From assembly GCF_036178845.1 (NCBI RefSeq), contig NZ_CP108070.1, positions 6,944,001 through 7,008,000 of the forward strand: 64,000 nt of DNA. Direction: 5' to 3'. Position 1 is the first letter of the stretch, and each line of letters opens with the position of its first letter. Made by a program: the position numbers and the translations under genes. The DNA comes from Streptomyces sp. NBC_00271 (lineage in GTDB: Bacteria > Actinomycetota > Actinomycetes > Streptomycetales > Streptomycetaceae). The notes beneath the pieces are model-generated. The model did not search any database. It had not been told where the DNA came from and worked only from the letters and a program-made list of their open reading frames with translations. Shown in pieces: positions 19,346-29,102 of this stretch.

Positions 19346-19902
19346 TGGCTACCACCACGACTCCGCGTCTCAAGACGAAGTACCGCGAGGAGATCGCGGG
19401 CAAGCTGCGTGAGGAGTTCTCCTACGAGAACGTCATGCAGGTTCCCGGCCTCGTCAAGATTGTGGTCAACATGGGTGTCGGCGACGCCGCCCGTGACTCG
19501 AAGCTCATGGACGGTGCCGTCCGTGACCTGACCACGATCACCGGTCAGAAGCCGGCCGTCACCAAGGCCCGCAAGTCCATCGCGCAGTTCAAGCTGCGTG
19601 AGGGTCAGCCGATCGGTGCCCACGTCACGCTCCGTGGCGACCGCATGTGGGAGTTCCTGGACCGCACCCTGTCGCTCGCGCTGCCGCGCATCCGCGACTT
19701 CCGCGGCCTGTCCCCCAAGCAGTTCGACGGCCGTGGCAACTACACCTTCGGTCTCACGGAGCAGGTCATGTTCCACGAGATCGACCAGGACAAGATCGAC
19801 CGTACCCGGGGCATGGACATCACCGTGGTGACCACGGCGACCAACGACGCTGAGGGCCGTGCCCTTCTCCGTCACCTCGGCTTCCCCTTCAAGGAGGCGT
19901 AA
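19345..19902 (+). CDS. rplE: 50S ribosomal protein L5
   Basis: 185 residues, [20 protein letters not shown] with [18 protein letters not shown]; binds 5S rRNA in the central protuberance. Overlaps the rplX stop. Confidence 0.98.
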   Translation: MATTTTPRLKTKYREEIAGKLREEFSYENVMQVPGLVKIVVNMGVGDAARDSKLMDGAVRDLTTITGQKPAVTKARKSIAQFKLREGQPIGAHVTLRGDRMWEFLDRTLSLALPRIRDFRGLSPKQFDGRGNYTFGLTEQVMFHEIDQDKIDRTRGMDITVVTTATNDAEGRALLRHLGFPFKEA

Positions 19903-19907
19903 GCGAG

Positions 19908-20093
19908 ATGGCGAAGAAGGCTCTGATTGCCAAGGCTGCTCGTAAGCCCAAGTTCGGCGTACGTGGCTACACGCGCTGCCAGCGCTGCGGCCGTCCGCAC
20001 TCCGTGTACCGCAAGTTCGGCCTGTGCCGCGTCTGCCTTCGTGAGATGGCTCACCGTGGCGAGCTGCCGGGCGTGACCAAGAGCTCCTGGTAG
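19908..20093 (+). CDS. rpsZ: 30S ribosomal protein S14, zinc-binding type (type Z)
   Basis: 61 residues with CQRC and CRVC pairs, the zinc-ribbon form of S14. Streptomycetes usually also carry a zinc-free paralog elsewhere that is derepressed under zinc limitation; none is in this window. 5 bp after rplE. Confidence 0.97.
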   Translation: MAKKALIAKAARKPKFGVRGYTRCQRCGRPHSVYRKFGLCRVCLREMAHRGELPGVTKSSW

Positions 20094-20139
20094 TCCCCCC
20101 AACAAGGGATTCCAGGGCTCTCGGTAAGTAAAGGGTTCG

Positions 20140-20190
20140 GTCAGGTGCCCTGCCCTCCATGGCTTAGGCTAGGAGGGTTGGGCGCCTGAC
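20140..20190 (+). promoter_or_regulatory. Nested stem-loop in the rpsH leader
   Basis: An 11-bp outer stem (20140-20150 with 20180-20190, one G-U) is separated by a 2x2 internal loop from a perfect 6-bp inner stem CCCTCC/GGAGGG (20153-20158 with 20172-20177). It lies in the 210-bp rpsZ-rpsH spacer, 114 nt before the S8 start. A target for S8 feedback is a testable idea. Confidence 0.55.
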
Positions 20191-20303
20191 GCCCGTACGA
20201 CTTACTACGCCGTAGGTCCCCGCACCGCACCCGTCCCGCCACTGAGTGGGGAGAGGGATGGCGCATACAGGAAACCCCGGCGAGAGAGGCCGAAGGCCAA
20301 TTC

Positions 20304-20702
20304 ATGACCATGACTGATCCCATCGCAGACATGCTTACTCGTCTGCGTAACGCGAACTCGGCGTACCACGACGATGTCGCGATGCCGCACAGCAAGATCA
20401 AGTCGCACATCGCAGAGATCCTCCAGCAGGAGGGCTTCATCACCGGCTGGAAGGTCGAGGACGCCGAGGTCGGCAAGAAGCTCGTCCTCGAGCTGAAGTT
20501 CGGCCCGAACCGTGAGCGCTCCATCGCGGGCATCAAGCGGATTTCGAAGCCGGGTCTGCGTGTGTACGCGAAGTCCACCTCCCTGCCCAAGGTGCTCGGT
20601 GGCCTCGGCGTGGCGATCATCTCCACGTCGCACGGTCTCCTCACCGACAAGCAGGCCGGCAAGAAGGGCGTAGGCGGAGAAGTTCTCGCCTACGTCTGGT
20701 AA
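20304..20702 (+). CDS. rpsH: 30S ribosomal protein S8
   Basis: 132 residues, [20 protein letters not shown] to [20 protein letters not shown], full S8. In E. coli S8 represses the spc operon by binding mRNA, which makes the folded leader upstream notable. Confidence 0.98.
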   Translation: MTMTDPIADMLTRLRNANSAYHDDVAMPHSKIKSHIAEILQQEGFITGWKVEDAEVGKKLVLELKFGPNRERSIAGIKRISKPGLRVYAKSTSLPKVLGGLGVAIISTSHGLLTDKQAGKKGVGGEVLAYVW

Positions 20703-20726
20703 CGGAAGGGAACGGAGGAAACAGCT

Positions 20727-21266
20727 ATGTCGCGTATTGGCAAGCTCCCCATCACGGTTCCCGCCGGCGTGGACGTCACCATCGACGGCCGTACGGTCCA
20801 GGTGAAGGGCCCCAAGGGCACCCTCTCCCACACCGTCGCGGCGCCGATCGAGGTCGCCAAGGGTGAGGACGGCATTCTCAATGTCACCCGCCCGAACGAC
20901 GAGCGTCAGAACAAGGCCCTGCACGGCCTGTCCCGCACGCTGGTGGCGAACATGATCACCGGCGTGACCACGGGTTACGTGAAGAAGCTCGAGATCAGCG
21001 GTGTCGGTTACCGCGTCCTGGCGAAGGGCTCCAACCTGGAGTTCTCGCTCGGCTACAGCCACTCGATCACCGTCGAGGCCCCCGAAGGCATCACCTTCAA
21101 GGTCGAGAACCCGACGCGGTTCTCGGTCGAGGGCATCGACAAGCAGAAGGTCGGAGAGGTTGCGGCCAACATCCGCAAGCTGCGCAAGCCCGACCCGTAC
21201 AAGGCCAAGGGCGTCAAGTACGAAGGCGAAGTCATCCGCCGCAAGGTCGGAAAGGCGGGTAAGTAA
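20727..21266 (+). CDS. rplF: 50S ribosomal protein L6
   Basis: 179 residues with both L6 repeats; C-terminus [20 protein letters not shown] near the GTPase-associated centre is conserved. Confidence 0.98.
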   Translation: MSRIGKLPITVPAGVDVTIDGRTVQVKGPKGTLSHTVAAPIEVAKGEDGILNVTRPNDERQNKALHGLSRTLVANMITGVTTGYVKKLEISGVGYRVLAKGSNLEFSLGYSHSITVEAPEGITFKVENPTRFSVEGIDKQKVGEVAANIRKLRKPDPYKAKGVKYEGEVIRRKVGKAGK

Positions 21267-21269
21267 GCC

Positions 21270-21653
21270 ATGGCATACGGTGTCAAGATTGCTAAGGGCG
21301 ACGCTTACAAGCGTGCTGCCATCAAGCGTCGTCACATCCGCATCCGGAAGCACATCTCCGGTACGGCTGAGCGTCCGCGCCTGGTCGTGACGCGCTCCAA
21401 CCGCCACATCGTGGCCCAGGTCATCGACGACGTTAAGGGTCACACCCTCGCGTCGGCGTCGACCCTGGACACCACGGTCCGTGGTGGCGAGGGCGACAAG
21501 TCCGCGCAGGCCAAGTCGGTCGGCGCCCTGGTCGCCGAGCGCGCCAAGGCCGCCGGTGTCGAGGCTGTCGTATTCGACCGTGGTGGTAACCAGTACGCCG
21601 GGCGCATTGCCGCTCTGGCGGACGCCGCCCGCGAAGCCGGACTCAAGTTCTGA
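21270..21653 (+). CDS. rplR: 50S ribosomal protein L18
   Basis: 127 residues, [20 protein letters not shown]; 5S rRNA-binding L18 with [20 protein letters not shown]. 3 bp after rplF. Confidence 0.98.
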   Translation: MAYGVKIAKGDAYKRAAIKRRHIRIRKHISGTAERPRLVVTRSNRHIVAQVIDDVKGHTLASASTLDTTVRGGEGDKSAQAKSVGALVAERAKAAGVEAVVFDRGGNQYAGRIAALADAAREAGLKF

Positions 21654-21694
21654 GTCGGTTCCGTAGCTAGCGGAAACAGAGAGAGGTAATTCCA

Positions 21695-22297
21695 ATGGCT
21701 GGACCCCAGCGCCGCGGAAGCGGTGCCGGTGGCGGCGAGCGGCGGGACCGGAAGGGCCGTGACGGCGGCGCTGCTGCCGAGAAGACCGCGTACGTTGAGC
21801 GCGTTGTCGCGATCAACCGCGTCGCCAAGGTTGTGAAGGGTGGTCGTCGCTTCAGCTTCACCGCGCTGGTCGTGGTGGGCGATGGTGACGGCACCGTCGG
21901 TGTTGGTTACGGCAAGGCCAAGGAGGTGCCGGCCGCCATCGCCAAGGGTGTTGAGGAGGCCAAGAAGCACTTCTTCAAGGTCCCCCGTATCCAGGGCACC
22001 ATCCCGCACCCGATCACGGGCGAGAAGGCTGCGGGCGTCGTCCTGCTCAAGCCTGCTTCCCCCGGTACCGGCGTTATCGCCGGTGGCCCGGTGCGTGCGG
22101 TGCTCGAGTGCGCCGGCGTTCACGACATCCTGTCGAAGTCGCTCGGCTCGTCCAACGCGATCAACATCGTGCACGCGACCGTGGCGGCCCTCAAGGGCCT
22201 GCAGCGTCCCGAGGAGATCGCGGCCCGCCGTGGTCTGCCCCTCGAGGACGTCGCCCCCGCGGCTCTGCTTCGTGCGCGTGCGGGAGCGGGTGCGTAA
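21695..22297 (+). CDS. rpsE: 30S ribosomal protein S5
   Basis: 200 residues. A Gly/Arg-rich N-terminus ([20 protein letters not shown]) precedes the S5 double-stranded-RNA-binding fold ([20 protein letters not shown]). S5 affects decoding fidelity and spectinomycin binding. 41 bp after rplR. Confidence 0.98.
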   Translation: MAGPQRRGSGAGGGERRDRKGRDGGAAAEKTAYVERVVAINRVAKVVKGGRRFSFTALVVVGDGDGTVGVGYGKAKEVPAAIAKGVEEAKKHFFKVPRIQGTIPHPITGEKAAGVVLLKPASPGTGVIAGGPVRAVLECAGVHDILSKSLGSSNAINIVHATVAALKGLQRPEEIAARRGLPLEDVAPAALLRARAGAGA

Positions 22298-22299
22298 TC

Positions 22300-22482
22300 A
22301 TGGCTCAGCTCAGGATCACGCAGACGAAGTCGTACATCGGCAGCAAGCAGAACCACCGCGACACCCTGCGTTCGCTCGGGCTCAAGCGCCTGAACGACGT
22401 GGTCGTCAAGGAGGACCGCCCCGAGTTCCGCGGAATGGTGCACACCGTCCGCCACCTCGTGACGGTTGAGGAGGTCGACTGA
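22300..22482 (+). CDS. rpmD: 50S ribosomal protein L30
   Basis: 60 residues from ATG 22300 ([20 protein letters not shown]); this start gives the family length, whereas the frame is open far upstream inside rpsE. 2 bp gaps on both sides indicate tight coupling. Confidence 0.97.
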   Translation: MAQLRITQTKSYIGSKQNHRDTLRSLGLKRLNDVVVKEDRPEFRGMVHTVRHLVTVEEVD

Positions 22483-22484
22483 TC

Positions 22485-22940
22485 ATGGCGGAGAACAACC
22501 CGCTCAAGATCCACAACCTCCGTCCCGCCCCGGGCGCCAAGACCGCCAAGACCCGTGTGGGTCGTGGTGAGGCGTCGAAGGGTAAGACGGCCGGTCGTGG
22601 TACCAAGGGCACGAAGGCCCGCTACCAGGTTCCGGAGCGCTTCGAGGGCGGGCAGATGCCCCTCCACATGCGCCTCCCGAAGCTGAAGGGCTTCAAGAAC
22701 CCGTTCAAGACCGAGTTCCAGGTCGTGAACCTCGACAAGCTGGCCGCGCTGTACCCGGAGGGTGGCGAGGTCACCGTCGAGGGTCTCGTCGCCAAGGGTG
22801 CCGTTCGCAAGAACAGCCTCGTCAAGGTCCTCGGCCAGGGCGAGATCTCCGTCGCGCTGCAGGTTTCGGTTGACGCCGTTTCCGGCTCCGCCAAGGAGAA
22901 GATCACCGCCGCCGGCGGTACCGTCACCGAGCTCGTCTGA
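22485..22940 (+). CDS. rplO: 50S ribosomal protein L15
   Basis: 151 residues, [20 protein letters not shown] with the conserved [20 protein letters not shown] stretch. Followed by the 17-bp stem before secY. Confidence 0.98.
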   Translation: MAENNPLKIHNLRPAPGAKTAKTRVGRGEASKGKTAGRGTKGTKARYQVPERFEGGQMPLHMRLPKLKGFKNPFKTEFQVVNLDKLAALYPEGGEVTVEGLVAKGAVRKNSLVKVLGQGEISVALQVSVDAVSGSAKEKITAAGGTVTELV

Positions 22941-22972
22941 TCTTTTCAGGCGTCTCGATGACATGAGCGATC

Positions 22973-23013
22973 CCGACCGGGGGTGCCCCTATAAAAGGGG
23001 TATCCCCGGTTGG
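22973..23013. terminator. 17-bp stem-loop between rplO and secY
   Basis: Left arm 22973-22989 and right arm 22997-23013 pair along 17 positions (three G-U), with an A/T-rich 7-nt loop TATAAAA. There is no T-run. It may attenuate transcription into secY or stabilise the upstream mRNA 3' end. Confidence 0.55.
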
Positions 23014-23168
23014 TCGTTCCTAGGGGGGCAGTCTCGCCGGTAAGGTGACTTGCACTGCCGACTTTCGTCCAGCGTTCCATCGGGCGGCAGTCGACCGATA
23101 CCTACCTATTCGTCGAACCTCAAGACCGTCACCTCTGACGCAGTTGCGCGGGGGTCGCAGGAGGCACC

Positions 23169-24482
23169 GTGCTCACCGCGTTCGCCCGGGCGTTCAAGAC
23201 GCCCGACCTGCGCAAGAAGCTGCTCTTCACGCTCGCCATCATCGTGGTCTACCGGGTCGGTACCCACGTACCGATCCCAGGTGTCGACTACAAGAACGTC
23301 CAGACCTGCATCGACGTGGCCAAGGGCAACCAGGGTCTGTTCGGGCTGGTCAACATGTTCAGTGGTGGCGCACTGCTGCAGATCACGATCTTCGCGCTCG
23401 GCATCATGCCGTACATCACGGCGAGCATCATTCTGCAGCTGCTGACGGTGGTGATCCCGCGCCTCGAAGCCCTCAAGAAGGAGGGTTCGGCCGGCACCGC
23501 GAAGATCACGCAGTACACCCGTTACCTGACGGTGGCGCTGGCGATCCTGCAGGGCACCGGCCTTGTCGCGACCGCCCGCAGCGGCGCCCTGTTCAGTGGC
23601 TGCCAGGTCGCCAACCAGATCGTTCCTGACCAGTCGATCTTCCAGACCATCGTGATGGTCGTCACCATGACCGCCGGTACGGGCGTCGTCATGTGGCTGG
23701 GCGAGCTCATCACCGACCGCGGCATCGGCAACGGCATGTCGATCCTCATGTTCATCTCGATCGCCGCGACCTTCCCGTCCGCCCTGTGGGCGATCAAGAC
23801 GCAGGGCACGCTGGCCGGCGGCTGGATCGAGTTCGGCACGGTCATCCTCGTGGGCCTCGTCATGGTCGGCCTGGTGGTCTTCGTCGAGCAGGCCCAGCGC
23901 CGCGTTCCGGTCCAGTACGCGAAGCGCATGATCGGCCGCCGGTCCTACGGCGGTACGTCCACCTACATCCCGTTGAAGGTGAATCAGGCGGGTGTGATTC
24001 CCGTCATCTTCGCGTCGTCGCTGCTCTACATTCCGGCGCTGATCGCCCAGTTCTCCAAGGACACTTCCGGCTGGAAAACCTGGGTTGAGCAGAATCTGAC
24101 CAAGGGCAACCACCCGATTTACATCACCATGTACTTTTTGCTGATCGTGTTCTTCGCGTTCTTCTACGTGGCGATCTCCTTCAACCCCGAAGAAGTCGCC
24201 GACAACATGAAGAAGTATGGTGGCTTCATCCCGGGCATCCGGGCTGGCCGACCGACCGCTGAGTACCTCAGTTACGTGCTCAACAGGATCACCTGGCCGG
24301 GTTCGCTGTATCTGGGTCTGATCGCTCTCGTACCGACGGTGGCGTTGGTTGGCTTCGGGGCAAGCCAGAACTTCCCGTTCGGTGGTACCAGCATCCTGAT
24401 CATCGTGGGTGTCGGTCTCGAGACGGTGAAGCAGATCGAGAGCCAGCTTCAGCAGCGCAATTACGAAGGGTTCCTCCGCTGA
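23169..24482 (+). CDS. secY: Protein translocase subunit SecY
   Basis: 437 residues from GTG 23169 (preceded by GCAGGAGGCACC), ten predicted membrane helices, standard SecY length. It forms the channel with SecE and SecG. Typical stretches: [35 protein letters not shown] and [21 protein letters not shown] 228-bp spacer with a strong stem separates it from rplO, and its stop overlaps the adk start (TGATG). Confidence 0.98.
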   Translation: MLTAFARAFKTPDLRKKLLFTLAIIVVYRVGTHVPIPGVDYKNVQTCIDVAKGNQGLFGLVNMFSGGALLQITIFALGIMPYITASIILQLLTVVIPRLEALKKEGSAGTAKITQYTRYLTVALAILQGTGLVATARSGALFSGCQVANQIVPDQSIFQTIVMVVTMTAGTGVVMWLGELITDRGIGNGMSILMFISIAATFPSALWAIKTQGTLAGGWIEFGTVILVGLVMVGLVVFVEQAQRRVPVQYAKRMIGRRSYGGTSTYIPLKVNQAGVIPVIFASSLLYIPALIAQFSKDTSGWKTWVEQNLTKGNHPIYITMYFLLIVFFAFFYVAISFNPEEVADNMKKYGGFIPGIRAGRPTAEYLSYVLNRITWPGSLYLGLIALVPTVALVGFGASQNFPFGGTSILIIVGVGLETVKQIESQLQQRNYEGFLR

Positions 24483-25132
24483 TGCGAATCGTCCTCGTCG
24501 GGCCGCCCGGTGCCGGGAAGGGAACGCAGGCTGCGTTCCTCGCCAAGAACCTGGGGATTCCGCACATCTCCACGGGCGACCTCTTCCGCGCCAACATCAG
24601 CCAGGGCACGGAGCTGGGCAAGCAGGCCAAGGCGTACATGGACGCCGGCAACCTGGTGCCCGACGAGGTCACCATCGGGATGGCCAAGGACCGCATGGAG
24701 CAGCCGGACGCCGCGAACGGCTTCCTGCTGGACGGCTTCCCTCGTAACGTCTCGCAGGCCGAGGCGCTCGACGAGATGCTCAAGACCGAGGGCATGAAGC
24801 TGGACGCGGTGCTGGACCTGGAGGTCCCCGAGGACGAGGTGGTCAAGCGCATCGCGGGCCGCCGCATCTGCCGCAACGACTCGTCGCACGTCTTCCACGT
24901 GACGTACAAGCAGCCGAAGACCGAAGGCGTCTGCGACGTCTGCGGCGGCGAGCTGTACCAGCGTGACGACGACTCCGAGGACACGGTGCGCAAGCGCCTG
25001 GAGGTCTACCACAGCCAGACCGAGCCGATCATCGACTACTACAAGTCCCAGGGCTTGGTGGTCACGATCTCGGCCCTCGGCAAGGTGGAAGAGGTCACGG
25101 AACGCGCCATGGCGGCGCTGCCGCGGCCCTGA
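24482..25132 (+). CDS. adk: Adenylate kinase
   Basis: 216 residues: P-loop [20 protein letters not shown], and a long-type LID domain with zinc-ribbon-like residues (RICRN, then CDVCGG). It interconverts ATP+AMP and 2 ADP. Coupled to secY by overlap and ended by the terminator at 25155. Confidence 0.98.
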   Translation: MRIVLVGPPGAGKGTQAAFLAKNLGIPHISTGDLFRANISQGTELGKQAKAYMDAGNLVPDEVTIGMAKDRMEQPDAANGFLLDGFPRNVSQAEALDEMLKTEGMKLDAVLDLEVPEDEVVKRIAGRRICRNDSSHVFHVTYKQPKTEGVCDVCGGELYQRDDDSEDTVRKRLEVYHSQTEPIIDYYKSQGLVVTISALGKVEEVTERAMAALPRP

Positions 25133-25154
25133 GCAGGGTTGCGAGTACGACGAC

Positions 25155-25185
25155 AAGGCTGCTCCGGCTGGTCCGGAGCAGCCTT
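25155..25185. terminator. Intrinsic terminator after adk
   Basis: Perfect 13-bp stem (25155-25167 with 25173-25185), loop CTGGT, then T. Ends the secY-adk transcript. Its core GGCTGCTCC/GGAGCAGCC recurs in the terminator at 25755. Confidence 0.85.
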
Positions 25186-25214
25186 TGGCATGATCCCCGG
25201 GGGTTGATTTGATG

Positions 25215-25244
25215 TGGACATGCTCTGCACGGGTGAACTAGTGT
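25215..25244 (+). promoter_or_regulatory. Probable promoter of the secreted-protein gene
   Basis: TGGACA (25215-25220), 18-bp spacer, TAGTGT (25239-25244). Placed about 65 bp before the start codon. Confidence 0.5.
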
Positions 25245-25308
25245 TCGGATCATTGCAATCACACCGGCAACACCGGTGCTGTGCAACCTCATTGGGGAAA
25301 GAGGGATC

Positions 25309-25689
25309 ATGATGAAGTCAAAGCTCGCTCGCGCCGCCGCAGTCATCGGCGCGTCCGCTGCCCTGGTCGTCGGGGTGAGCGCTTCGGCGCAGGCCGACAG
25401 CGACAAGCAGATCAACCTTCCGTCGGGCCGTGGGTACATGCACTTCCACGACGACGGCGATGTGTTCTCGGTCTGTGACACCAAGGCCGACGGCTACGGG
25501 GTGACCGGTGCTCTGTGGGTCCGGAACTCCGCCGGCATCACGTCGCGACTGTGGACCCTTGACGACGGCGGCGACTCCGGCTGCGACAAGAAGGGCGAGA
25601 ACATCGGCCAGCTCTCCGTCTACAAGATGGAGGTCTGGTGGCACGGTGGCGGCGCTTCCGTCTGGTCGCCGGACTGGTTCAACGAGTAA
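25309..25689 (+). CDS. Small secreted protein of unknown function
   Basis: 126 residues from ATG 25309 after GAGGGA. The N-terminus MMKSKLARAAAVIGASAALV ends in ASAQA/DS, a clear Sec signal peptide. The mature part of about 95 residues is Gly/Asp/Trp-rich (YMHFHDDGDVFSVCDTKADG, MEVWWHGGGASVWSPDWFNE) and has two cysteines that may form a disulfide. No named family recognised; it looks like one of the many small exported streptomycete proteins. It stands alone between two terminators. Confidence 0.8.
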   Translation: MMKSKLARAAAVIGASAALVVGVSASAQADSDKQINLPSGRGYMHFHDDGDVFSVCDTKADGYGVTGALWVRNSAGITSRLWTLDDGGDSGCDKKGENIGQLSVYKMEVWWHGGGASVWSPDWFNE

Positions 25690-25754
25690 ACCGCGGACGA
25701 GTTCGTTCTCGACCCATGATGCGTGACCTGCTCGTGGGCTGAGATCAACTGCAG

Positions 25755-25787
25755 AGGGGCTGCTCCGGTGTTGCGGGAGCAGCCCCT
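25755..25787. terminator. Terminator after the small secreted-protein gene
   Basis: AGGGGCTGCTCC (25755-25766) pairs perfectly with 25776-25787, followed by TCGTTG. Shares its core with the adk terminator. Confidence 0.8.
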
Positions 25788-25894
25788 TCGTTGTCCGTGG
25801 CGCAGCGGCCCCGTACGCGGTGAACTCCTTCGCTGTCTTTCACACCAACCGGCCAGATTCCTGTCCCAGTCGTCTCTCCCGTGGAGGTACGAGC

Positions 25895-27112
25895 ATGGCT
25901 CCCGACCCGCATGCCCGCGCGGCGTTCAAAACGTCCTCTCCAGAGGCGCGACCGGCCGCGGACTCCGCCGAACGGCCACAACCGCCGCTGCGTCGTCGCA
26001 AGGCTCGACGCCTCGTGGTGGCGGCCGTCGTCGCTGCGGTCGCCGCCGCGGGGATCGCGGCGTCGCTCGCCCTGCGCGGCGGTGAAGCGCAGGGGCGGCC
26101 CGCGAGCGCGCCCGATGTCACGGGCGTGGCGGCGCACCCGGATCAGTCGCCGCCTCGAGAGCTGATCGCGGCGGGGAGGGCCGCCGTCTCGGCGTACTAC
26201 ACGATGAAACTCGTGAAGCAGCCGAACGGGAACGCGATCGGCACGTACGAGTGGCGGTTGCTCAACACGACCACCGAGCGGTACGAGAAGACCGACTGGG
26301 CCTGGCTGGACGTCGCCCCCGGGACGCGGACCGCGGCGGTGCTCGAGCGCGATCTGCCCGTCGACCGGATAGGGCTGCTGAACCTGGCCACGGGCAAGGT
26401 GCAGCGCTGGATCAAGGTCGACAGGAGCGTCGGCGGTGTGCAGTTCTCGCCGGACGGCAAACGCCTGCTGGCGACGGCGTACGGCCTCAACCCGGACGGT
26501 CTGTTCAAGGACGCGTCCTACCAGTGGAACGACAAGACCGTGCCGGGGCCGAAGCAGAGCCGCACCGGCTTCTACGTGATCGATGTCGCCTCCGGCAAGG
26601 CGGAGTTCGCCGAGCTGCCGGCCAAGAAGAGCGAGCAGGGGATCCCCGCCGGCGGGCGTCAGGACGTCCAGTGGAGTCGTGACGGGAAGCTGGTATGGGG
26701 AACCGGCGACGACAAGGCGGGCGTGATCTACTACGACGTGACCGGCAAGAGGATGCCTGCCCCGGATCAGGAAGCGCGTCAGTCCGACCCGGGAGCGGTC
26801 TGGTCCCCCGACGGAAACCTGGTGACCGGCGCCTTCGTGGGGGAGGGCGACAAGATCGTCTCCGAGGTGCGGGACGCGAAGACCGGCAAGCGGGCCGCGG
26901 TAGTGCCCGGCCAGCAGCTGCTCGCGTGGGCCGACAACAGTCACCTCATCGCCTGGCGGTGTGATCCCGAGCGCTGTAACCCCGGTACGGGGGAGTTCCG
27001 CAACCAGCTGCTCCTGGTCGGCCTGGACGGCAAGGCCACGCCGCTCTCCGGCTTCCGGACGGCGAAGGTGCAGGACGAGAGCCGCTGGTTCCCGGTATTC
27101 ACCCGGCGCTGA
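25895..27112 (+). CDS. Membrane-anchored WD40-like beta-propeller protein
   Basis: 405 residues from ATG 25895 after GTGGAGG (the frame is open 25 codons further upstream). A cytoplasmic N-terminus with PLRRRKARR precedes one transmembrane helix (LVVAAVVAAVAAAGIAASLA); the remaining about 330 residues are extracytoplasmic and show WD40/TolB-like repeats such as VGGVQFSPDGKRLLATAYGL, DVQWSRDGKLVWGTGDDKAG and GAVWSPDGNLVTGAF. No catalytic motif. It may be a scaffold or sensor at the cell surface. Located between the secreted-protein gene and map. Confidence 0.8.
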   Translation: MAPDPHARAAFKTSSPEARPAADSAERPQPPLRRRKARRLVVAAVVAAVAAAGIAASLALRGGEAQGRPASAPDVTGVAAHPDQSPPRELIAAGRAAVSAYYTMKLVKQPNGNAIGTYEWRLLNTTTERYEKTDWAWLDVAPGTRTAAVLERDLPVDRIGLLNLATGKVQRWIKVDRSVGGVQFSPDGKRLLATAYGLNPDGLFKDASYQWNDKTVPGPKQSRTGFYVIDVASGKAEFAELPAKKSEQGIPAGGRQDVQWSRDGKLVWGTGDDKAGVIYYDVTGKRMPAPDQEARQSDPGAVWSPDGNLVTGAFVGEGDKIVSEVRDAKTGKRAAVVPGQQLLAWADNSHLIAWRCDPERCNPGTGEFRNQLLLVGLDGKATPLSGFRTAKVQDESRWFPVFTRR

Positions 27113-27217
27113 CCGGGCTGCGGCCGTGACCGGCGGGACCACGTGTTGCCACGCCGCCGGGGGCCGTACTGTTGTGGTGTACAAAACCGGACTGGCACCC
27201 GTAAGAAGGCAGAGCTG

Positions 27218-28054
27218 ATGGTGCAGATCAAGACCCCCGAGCAGATCGCCAAGATGCGTGAGGCGGGGCTGGTCGTCGCCGCCATCCACGCGGCGACGCG
27301 TGAGGCAGCGGTGCCCGGGGCCACGACCATGGATCTGGACCAGGCCGCGCGCAAGGTGCTCGCTGAGCACGACGCGAAGCCGAACTTCCTCGGCTACGGC
27401 GGCTTCCCCGCGACGATCTGCACCTCGGTGAACGAGGTCGTGGTCCACGGCATCCCGTCCGACGAGGTCGTCCTCAAGGACGGCGACGTCATCTCCATCG
27501 ACGCCGGCGCGATCATCGACGGCTGGCATGGCGACGCCGCGTTCACCGCGTTCGTGGGTTCCGGCCACGCCCCGGAGCTGCTGGAGCTCTCCCGGGTGAC
27601 CGAGGAGTCGATGTGGGCGGGCATCGCCGCGATGAAGCAGGGCAACCGGCTCATCGACGTCTCGCGTGCGATCGAGACGTACATCCGCCGCCAGCCGAAG
27701 CCCGGCGGCGGCAAGTACGGAATCATCGAGGACTACGGCGGCCACGGCATCGGCACCGAGATGCACATGGACCCGCACCTGCTGAACTACGTCGAGAAGC
27801 GGCGCGGCAAGGGTCCGAAGCTGGTCCCCGGCTTCTGCCTGGCCATCGAGCCGATGGTGTCCCTGGGCACGCCGCGGACCGAGGTGCTGGAGGACGACTG
27901 GACCGTCATCACGACGGACGGCACGTGGTCCTCGCACTGGGAGCACTCGGTGGCGTTGACGGAGGAGGGCCCGCTGGTCCTCACCGCGCCGGACGGCGGC
28001 AAGGCCAAGCTGGCGGAGCACGGGATCACAGCGGCACCGGACCCGCTGGCTTGA
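27218..28054 (+). CDS. map: Methionine aminopeptidase type I
   Basis: 278 residues from ATG 27218 (MVQIKTPEQIAKMREAGLVV). It removes the initiator methionine. All five metal ligands are visible: D95, D106, H176, E211 and E242 (in SIDAG, GDAAF, GGHGIG, AIEPM and WEHS). The frame is open upstream but only this start gives the family N-terminus. The last codons lie in the first, degenerate copy of the 47-bp tandem repeat. Confidence 0.95.
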   Translation: MVQIKTPEQIAKMREAGLVVAAIHAATREAAVPGATTMDLDQAARKVLAEHDAKPNFLGYGGFPATICTSVNEVVVHGIPSDEVVLKDGDVISIDAGAIIDGWHGDAAFTAFVGSGHAPELLELSRVTEESMWAGIAAMKQGNRLIDVSRAIETYIRRQPKPGGGKYGIIEDYGGHGIGTEMHMDPHLLNYVEKRRGKGPKLVPGFCLAIEPMVSLGTPRTEVLEDDWTVITTDGTWSSHWEHSVALTEEGPLVLTAPDGGKAKLAEHGITAAPDPLA

Positions 28055-28223
28055 CGGCACCGGACCCGCGTGGCCTGACGTTGGCGGACCTGTTGGTCTG
28101 ATGGCGCTGGGCCCGCGTGGCCCGGCGGTGGCGGACCTGTTGGTCTGATGGCGCTGGGCCCGCGTGGCCCGGCGGTGGCGGACCCGTTGGCCTGACGGTG
28201 GTGGGCCTGCTGGCCTGGCGGCG
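28036..28223. repeat. 47-bp tandem repeat array between map and infA
   Basis: Four units in direct orientation: a degenerate copy at 28036-28082 that includes the map stop codon, two exactly identical copies at 28083-28129 and 28130-28176, and a diverged copy to about 28223. The identity of the middle pair implies recent expansion. Confidence 0.8.
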
Positions 28224-28375
28224 CCTGGCCCATTGGTCTGGAGGCGCCGGGCGGCTACGGCGGGTGGTGGTGTGATCGCCGTACGTCTGGGTGGAGCCGA
28301 CCCGGAGGGGTTCGCGGTGACGCGTCGATGACCCCCGTTGCTTAACGATCTCCGTAGTGGGGCATTCTTTCTCGA
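28224..28375. other. Rest of the map-infA spacer
   Basis: No gene seen. The sequence becomes less GC-rich towards infA, as expected for promoter DNA. Confidence 0.4.
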
Positions 28376-28405
28376 TTCGTCTTTCCGAGAGGCCTGACGT
28401 AGACT
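28376..28405 (+). promoter_or_regulatory. Possible infA promoter
   Basis: TAGACT (28400-28405) is a good -10; the -35 TTCGTC at 18 bp upstream is poor. Confidence 0.35.
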
Positions 28406-28486
28406 GACTCGTCGGCTCTCGTGCACCCGCATGTCTGCATGCGCTCGTGCGAAGTCGATCAAGGTAGTCGATTCGAAGGGCGAAGC

Positions 28487-28708
28487 GTGGCCAAGAAGCA
28501 AGGTGCCATCGAGATCGAGGGCACTGTCGTCGAGTCTCTTCCGAACGCCATGTTCAAGGTTGAGCTCCAGAACGGCCACCAGGTTCTGGCACACATCAGC
28601 GGCAAGATGCGTATGCACTACATCCGCATCCTCCCTGACGACCGGGTCGTGGTGGAGCTGTCTCCGTACGACCTGACGCGTGGCCGGATCGTCTACCGCT
28701 ACAAGTAG
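28487..28708 (+). CDS. infA: Translation initiation factor IF-1
   Basis: 73 residues from GTG 28487 ([20 protein letters not shown]), complete OB-fold IF-1, which occupies the A site during initiation. The upstream extension of the frame has no IF-1 similarity. Confidence 0.97.
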   Translation: MAKKQGAIEIEGTVVESLPNAMFKVELQNGHQVLAHISGKMRMHYIRILPDDRVVVELSPYDLTRGRIVYRYK

Positions 28709-28777
28709 ATCTTGCCTTTACTCCGTGTTCCCGGTTCCGGGACGCGGGGGGTGGCACTGACCCGGAGAACCTCACCA

Positions 28778-28891
28778 ATGAAGGTCAAGCCGAGCGTCAA
28801 GAAGATCTGCGACAAGTGCAGGGTGATCCGCCGTCACGGTCGGGTCATGGTCATCTGCGAAAACCCGCGCCACAAGCAGCGCCAGGGCTGA
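28778..28891 (+). CDS. rpmJ: 50S ribosomal protein L36 (zinc-binding C+ type)
   Basis: 37 residues, [20 protein letters not shown] to HKQRQG. The zinc ligands CDKC, a later Cys and His are all present. Short gene that is easily missed; 69 bp after infA. Confidence 0.97.
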   Translation: MKVKPSVKKICDKCRVIRRHGRVMVICENPRHKQRQG

Positions 28892-29102
28892 CGCACGACC
28901 GCACCTTCTGCATCCGCAGATACTTCGCGCGACGCAAGCAGTACATGTTCATACGCAGAATCCAGGACTGAGTCTCTTCAGACCTGACACCCCCGGTCGG
29001 AGGCCGGGGACCCGGTTCGTACCGAATCTTCGACAAGAGGAGAGGACGGCGGGCGGGATCCGGTTCTGCGGAAGACCTCCGAACGACAACTGGAGCCATT
29101 GA
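28892..29102 (+). other. rpmJ-rpsM spacer
   Basis: 211 bp with no gene. It contains CCCCGG/CCGGGG (28991-28996 with 29004-29009) as a weak stem and a purine-rich GAGGAGAGG downstream. An internal promoter may exist but no clear hexamers were found. Confidence 0.4.

Noticed and set aside
27146..27172. TTGCCA/TACTGT as a map promoter
   Set aside because: Spacing of 15 bp is too short to be convincing.
25745..28618. 957-codon minus frame over the beta-propeller gene and map
   Set aside because: Antisense shadow including the tandem-repeat array; no domain.
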